This document shows, piece after piece, positions 18,159 to 21,391 of a stretch of 21,391 bases of DNA. The position numbers were made by a program, and so were the translations under genes. The DNA lies in contig JAYMGJ010000113.1 of the NCBI GenBank assembly GCA_037178675.1, positions 1 to 21,391 of the forward strand, written 5' to 3'. The DNA is from Scleroderma bovista. Lineage: Eukaryota > Basidiomycota > Agaricomycetes > Boletales > Sclerodermataceae. Each line of letters starts with the position of its first letter. Position 1 is the stretch's first letter. The notes beneath the pieces were generated by a model, which saw only the letters and a program-made list of their open reading frames with translations, was not told where the DNA came from and made no database searches.

Positions 18159-21100
18159 TTACCGCGATCGAGCGCCGTTGCTACTTTTAACAGCTTCAGT
18201 TACGTTGTCCAGCTGTGCGTTCCGTTTCTGGGCCAACTCGTTCTGGCGTTCGAGACTCCTGTTCGTATCGTCGGAGAACGACAAACGTCAGTTATTTGCG
18301 CAACGTTGGCTGGAGACGAGATAATCGCACTTTATCTGATTCTCGAGTTCCAAGATCCTTTCCTTGTTGCCCTGCCGCTCACGCTTGTATTTCTCTTCTG
18401 CGGCCTTCAATCGAGCTTCGTATTCCTTAACACGGGCTTCCCATTTAGCATCAGTGGTGGTTGTCTTCTGGTTTATTGAAGAAATTTTTTCTTCTGTTTG
18501 CAACAGCTGGTTTTGGACCACGTTGAGACGCTTCTCCGCATTAACGGCCCGAGACAAAAGCGTCCGCGTTTCTTGGGAATCGCCTTGTGTAGGTCGCCGT
18601 GCGGTCGACAATTGCTGCACCAAATCATTGTTCGTGGCCTAGACATACAGTATTCATGTGAGTCGTTGTGACCAACATAGACTATACATCGGAAAAATCA
18701 CGAACCTTGAGCGCCTCCAGTTCACCCTCTTTTGTCACATACTTGCGTCGCCACGTGGCTTTCGCGTCTGCATATGCCTTGACACTCGATTCGAACTTGT
18801 CGAGCTGTTTCCACCGTGTATCAAGTTGTTTCCGCATATCTGTCAATTTCTCTGCGAAGCGCGTTTCTGCCTCCTTAACGCGCTTGTCGAAATCAAGCTG
18901 AATCTGAGAGAGTGCCTTGAGTCGCGTGATGAGGTTGTCATGAAATACCCCGAAGTTTGTGAACGGCTTCGTCTCAGCTTGGCCACTTTTCTTCTACAAA
19001 AGTGGTCGGAATTAATGAACGAACAAAAAAGACATGTCAGGACATACAGGTGTCTTGTCAACTCCAAGAATCTTGTCCATGTACTGGTAAATCGTCAACA
19101 ATAGTGTGTTCCGCTCTGTTAACTGATCCCGGTATTGTGCCTCAGCATTCAGTAGTTGTTTCTGGTCCTTGGAAAGCCGAGCCTCTAGCTCATTCACGCG
19201 GGACCTATACGTCGCAAGCTCAGTCTCGGCTGTCTTGAAACCCGCCTGCGCACTATCCAGCTTCTCGGAAAGGTGCAGCCGCGTCTGCGTTTGGTTACCC
19301 AGCCGCGTCGTCAAATCGCGCACCTCGTTGTGCAACTTGTCGATCGTGGTGTCCCGCTCGCGCATCGTGCCCTCCCGCTCCGTGATATCCTGCCGTGCAC
19401 GTGTGAGCGCATCCTCGAGTGTCTGCACGTCCCTCTTTAACCTATCCACTTCGAGCTGTAGCGAGAATTTGGCCGTCGTATGGGACTCTCCAAGTTTCTT
19501 CGACGCCTCCTCATTCGTCTTGAGCGCATCTTGGACAGCTTTGAGATCATCTTCCCGTTGCTCGAGCATTGTCTGCGTCTTCGCGAGGTTATCAAGGGCA
19601 TCGCGTAGGGCAGCCTCTTTGTTCTCGAGCGTACGTCGCTCGCGTCGGAGTTCAGAGTCAAAGTCCTTTTCAGCGTTGAGGAAGTCTTGTTCGATGCGGT
19701 CGCGTTCAGCGCGCTCTGCTTTGAGTTCGGCAACAAGATCCTCGACGTGTCGGGCGAGCTCTTCTTGACGTGATCTGTGTGCGTGGATGTCCGTACATGT
19801 CTGATCGTAGAGGTCCTGTAGGTCTTGAAGTTGGGTCTTGAGCATACTGACTTTCTGGAAAGGCAATTCCATCAATTCCCGAAGGTGGATTATCATTGGC
19901 ACCACTCACATCTTTGAGTGCAGTGGCGAGCGCCTCGAGTCGTTCACGCTCTACTGTCTCGTCCTCCCGCATGCGCTCATATTCCTCTTTTACTCTATCA
20001 TTCTCGACCTCCAGTAGGTAAACCTGTTCTCCTAATTTTTCGATCTCGCGGTTCGCAGCCTCGAGCTCAGTGTCTCTTTCCTCGGCTTCTTTCTCGAGAT
20101 GTTGTAGCGTAGCCTCGAATTTAGCATGTAGGTCGTTGGTGTTGGCTTCTAATTCTGAGATGTTGAGACGGAGTTCCTTGGATTCCGTCTCTCGTTCTGC
20201 AAGGGCCTGTGAATTCACGTGCATCAACGTCGTCTCAATTGAATATAAAATAAAATTGGACGAAGTTGGATACGCACGTCACGTAGCTCTTCCACTTGTG
20301 CCTTTGCTTCCTCCACTTCGCCTCTCCATTCATCCTCAACGACGCCTACGATCCGCTCGTGGTCAGCCACGAGATCCTCGATCTCCTTATTCTTCATCTC
20401 CAGCTCGTCTTCTTTCTGTTGTAGCTCGATCATCGTCGCCGCTAGCCTATCCCGCACTGCATTGAGGTCCTCCTCGACAGCCTCTCTCTCCTCCCTCTCT
20501 TCCAGTATCTGAGCACGCGAGGATGACCGTTCGACCGATTCGGCTTGATATCTCCGCTGGAGTTCCTGTAGCTCTAGATGGAGTCTATCAACCTCATCAG
20601 CAAGATCCGACGCCTCGTCCTCTTTCTGTGCCAAAAGTTCGCCCTGCTCCTCAAGATTTGCATGCAACTGTTCGTTCTCCGTCTCCAAGGACGATACCTT
20701 GCGCGACCAAGTGCCACTTTGGGCATCGCCTTGCTTCTCGACCAGTTCTCTTAGTCGTTCAAGCTCGTCCATGTTCTCTTCTAGAAGTCCCCGGACGTTC
20801 TCCAACTCCTCTTCCAGCTCTTCATTGCGGAGTTCGGCCTGTCGGAGTGCATCTGCATCTGCAGCACTAACCCGTCCCCTCCTCAGTTCTCTCAACTCTC
20901 TCTCTCGTTCCCCGAGCCTCGATTCCAACTCCTTCTCTCTCTCTGTTCCTCGTTGTGAATTTGAAGACGTAGCACGTTCCCGTTCCCGCTGTGTCCGTTC
21001 GAGTTCGCGTTCAAGCTCAAGGACAAGTCGCTTGAGTTTCTTCAACTCGAGACCCCGCTGCTGGACCTCTACTTTTAGGGACACGTTCTGTTTGAGTGCA

Positions 21101-21391
21101 GCGTCGACCTGGTCGGGGGCAAGTTGTGCGAGTCGTTCTTCGAGGAAATGAACCCTGAGTTTGATGTTGAAGTTCTCCTTCTTAAGTGCGTCGATGTGCT
21201 ACGTAGTGTACCACCGAATAAATGTAGTGGTAGCAGCACAGCATCAGGTCAGCCTCCGACAACAGCAGGAACGACATACCTTCTCCTGATCACGGAGGGT
21301 AAGCGTAACGCCTTTCCCTCCTGGGGCATTCCCTCGTGCTCTTCGCCTTGCAACAGGCGTTTCGGGACCATCTAGTTTCGCAGCTGGAGTG
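18159..21391 (-). CDS. Mto1/Pcp1-like microtubule-organiser coiled-coil protein, partial at 5' end
   Basis: Members of this group tether and activate gamma-tubulin complexes at spindle pole bodies and cytoplasmic microtubule-organising sites. Exons: 21391-21280 (cut by the window edge), 21198-20278, 20206-19910, 19854-19048, 18993-18706, 18638-18331 and 18258-18159. Introns are 54-81 bp, GT..AG, phase 0 except the last (phase 2), giving about 944 codons with no stop. The first two exons carry the CM1 (Cnn_1N) motif, TLRDQEK then DALKKENFNIKLRVHFLEER, which binds gamma-tubulin complexes. Nearly everything after it is Glu/Lys/Arg/Leu heptad coiled coil. Near the C-terminus, KWEARVKEYEARLKAAEEKY with the following KRERQGNKERILELENQI resembles the Mto2-binding region of Mto1. 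That favours Mto1 over Pcp1, which has a PACT domain instead. Codon use and integrity mark it as a resident gene. Confidence 0.9.

Noticed and set aside
19169..21151. Plus-strand Ser/Arg-rich open frames (199 aa, 150 aa and others)
   Set aside because: Antisense shadows of the coiled-coil gene's biased codons; the minus strand carries the spliced CM1 gene.

Overview
The window looks like a transposon-rich segment of a mushroom-forming basidiomycete (Agaricomycetes). The evidence is a KDZ transposase with its CxC2 cysteine cluster, a Plavaka transposase, a TET/JBP-type oxygenase, very short introns (44-82 bp) and a fungal Mto1-type microtubule-organiser gene. No prokaryotic signals, tRNA, rRNA or CRISPR were seen. 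All gene models were read by eye from translations and GT/AG splice sites.

Layout. (1) 351-1821 (-) and 2243-5765 (+) are a divergent pair: a five-exon, intact, uncharacterised KDZ-companion protein of 426 aa, and a nine-exon KDZ transposase of about 1,040 aa that keeps its catalytic motifs but has one apparent frameshift. (2) 6196-7072 is a dense array of 17-bp units folded into a long inverted repeat, with a recent internal direct duplication. (3) 7576-8576 (-) is a TET/JBP 2OG-Fe(II) dioxygenase with its active-site residues present but apparently small frame lesions upstream. It is bracketed on both sides by the same two short-repeat types (7335-7480 and 9933-10170), and a third degenerate repeat family lies at 9186-9900. 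(4) 11098-14256 (+) is a Plavaka transposase broken by three in-frame TGA codons. (5) 14318-14950 is an ACTCCGG-rich block, perhaps an LTR of another element. (6) 15141-17602 (-) is a truncated Ty3/Gypsy-type element: gag, leader, primer-binding site and a 558-bp 5' LTR, without pol or a matching 3' LTR. (7) 18159-21391 (-) is a resident host gene, an Mto1/Pcp1-like coiled-coil protein with a gamma-tubulin-complex-binding CM1 motif, running off the right edge.

How it fits together. The most interesting reading is that about 351-10170 is one large composite KDZ element: transposase, dedicated companion protein, TET/JBP DNA-modifying enzyme and extensive repeat arrays that could be transposase-binding or modification-target sites. 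KDZ-TET/JBP association is established for basidiomycetes (Iyer and colleagues, 2014). The repeat architecture bracketing the TET gene, and the companion protein, are the parts worth following up. The right half is a nest of decayed elements next to an essential-looking cytoskeletal gene.
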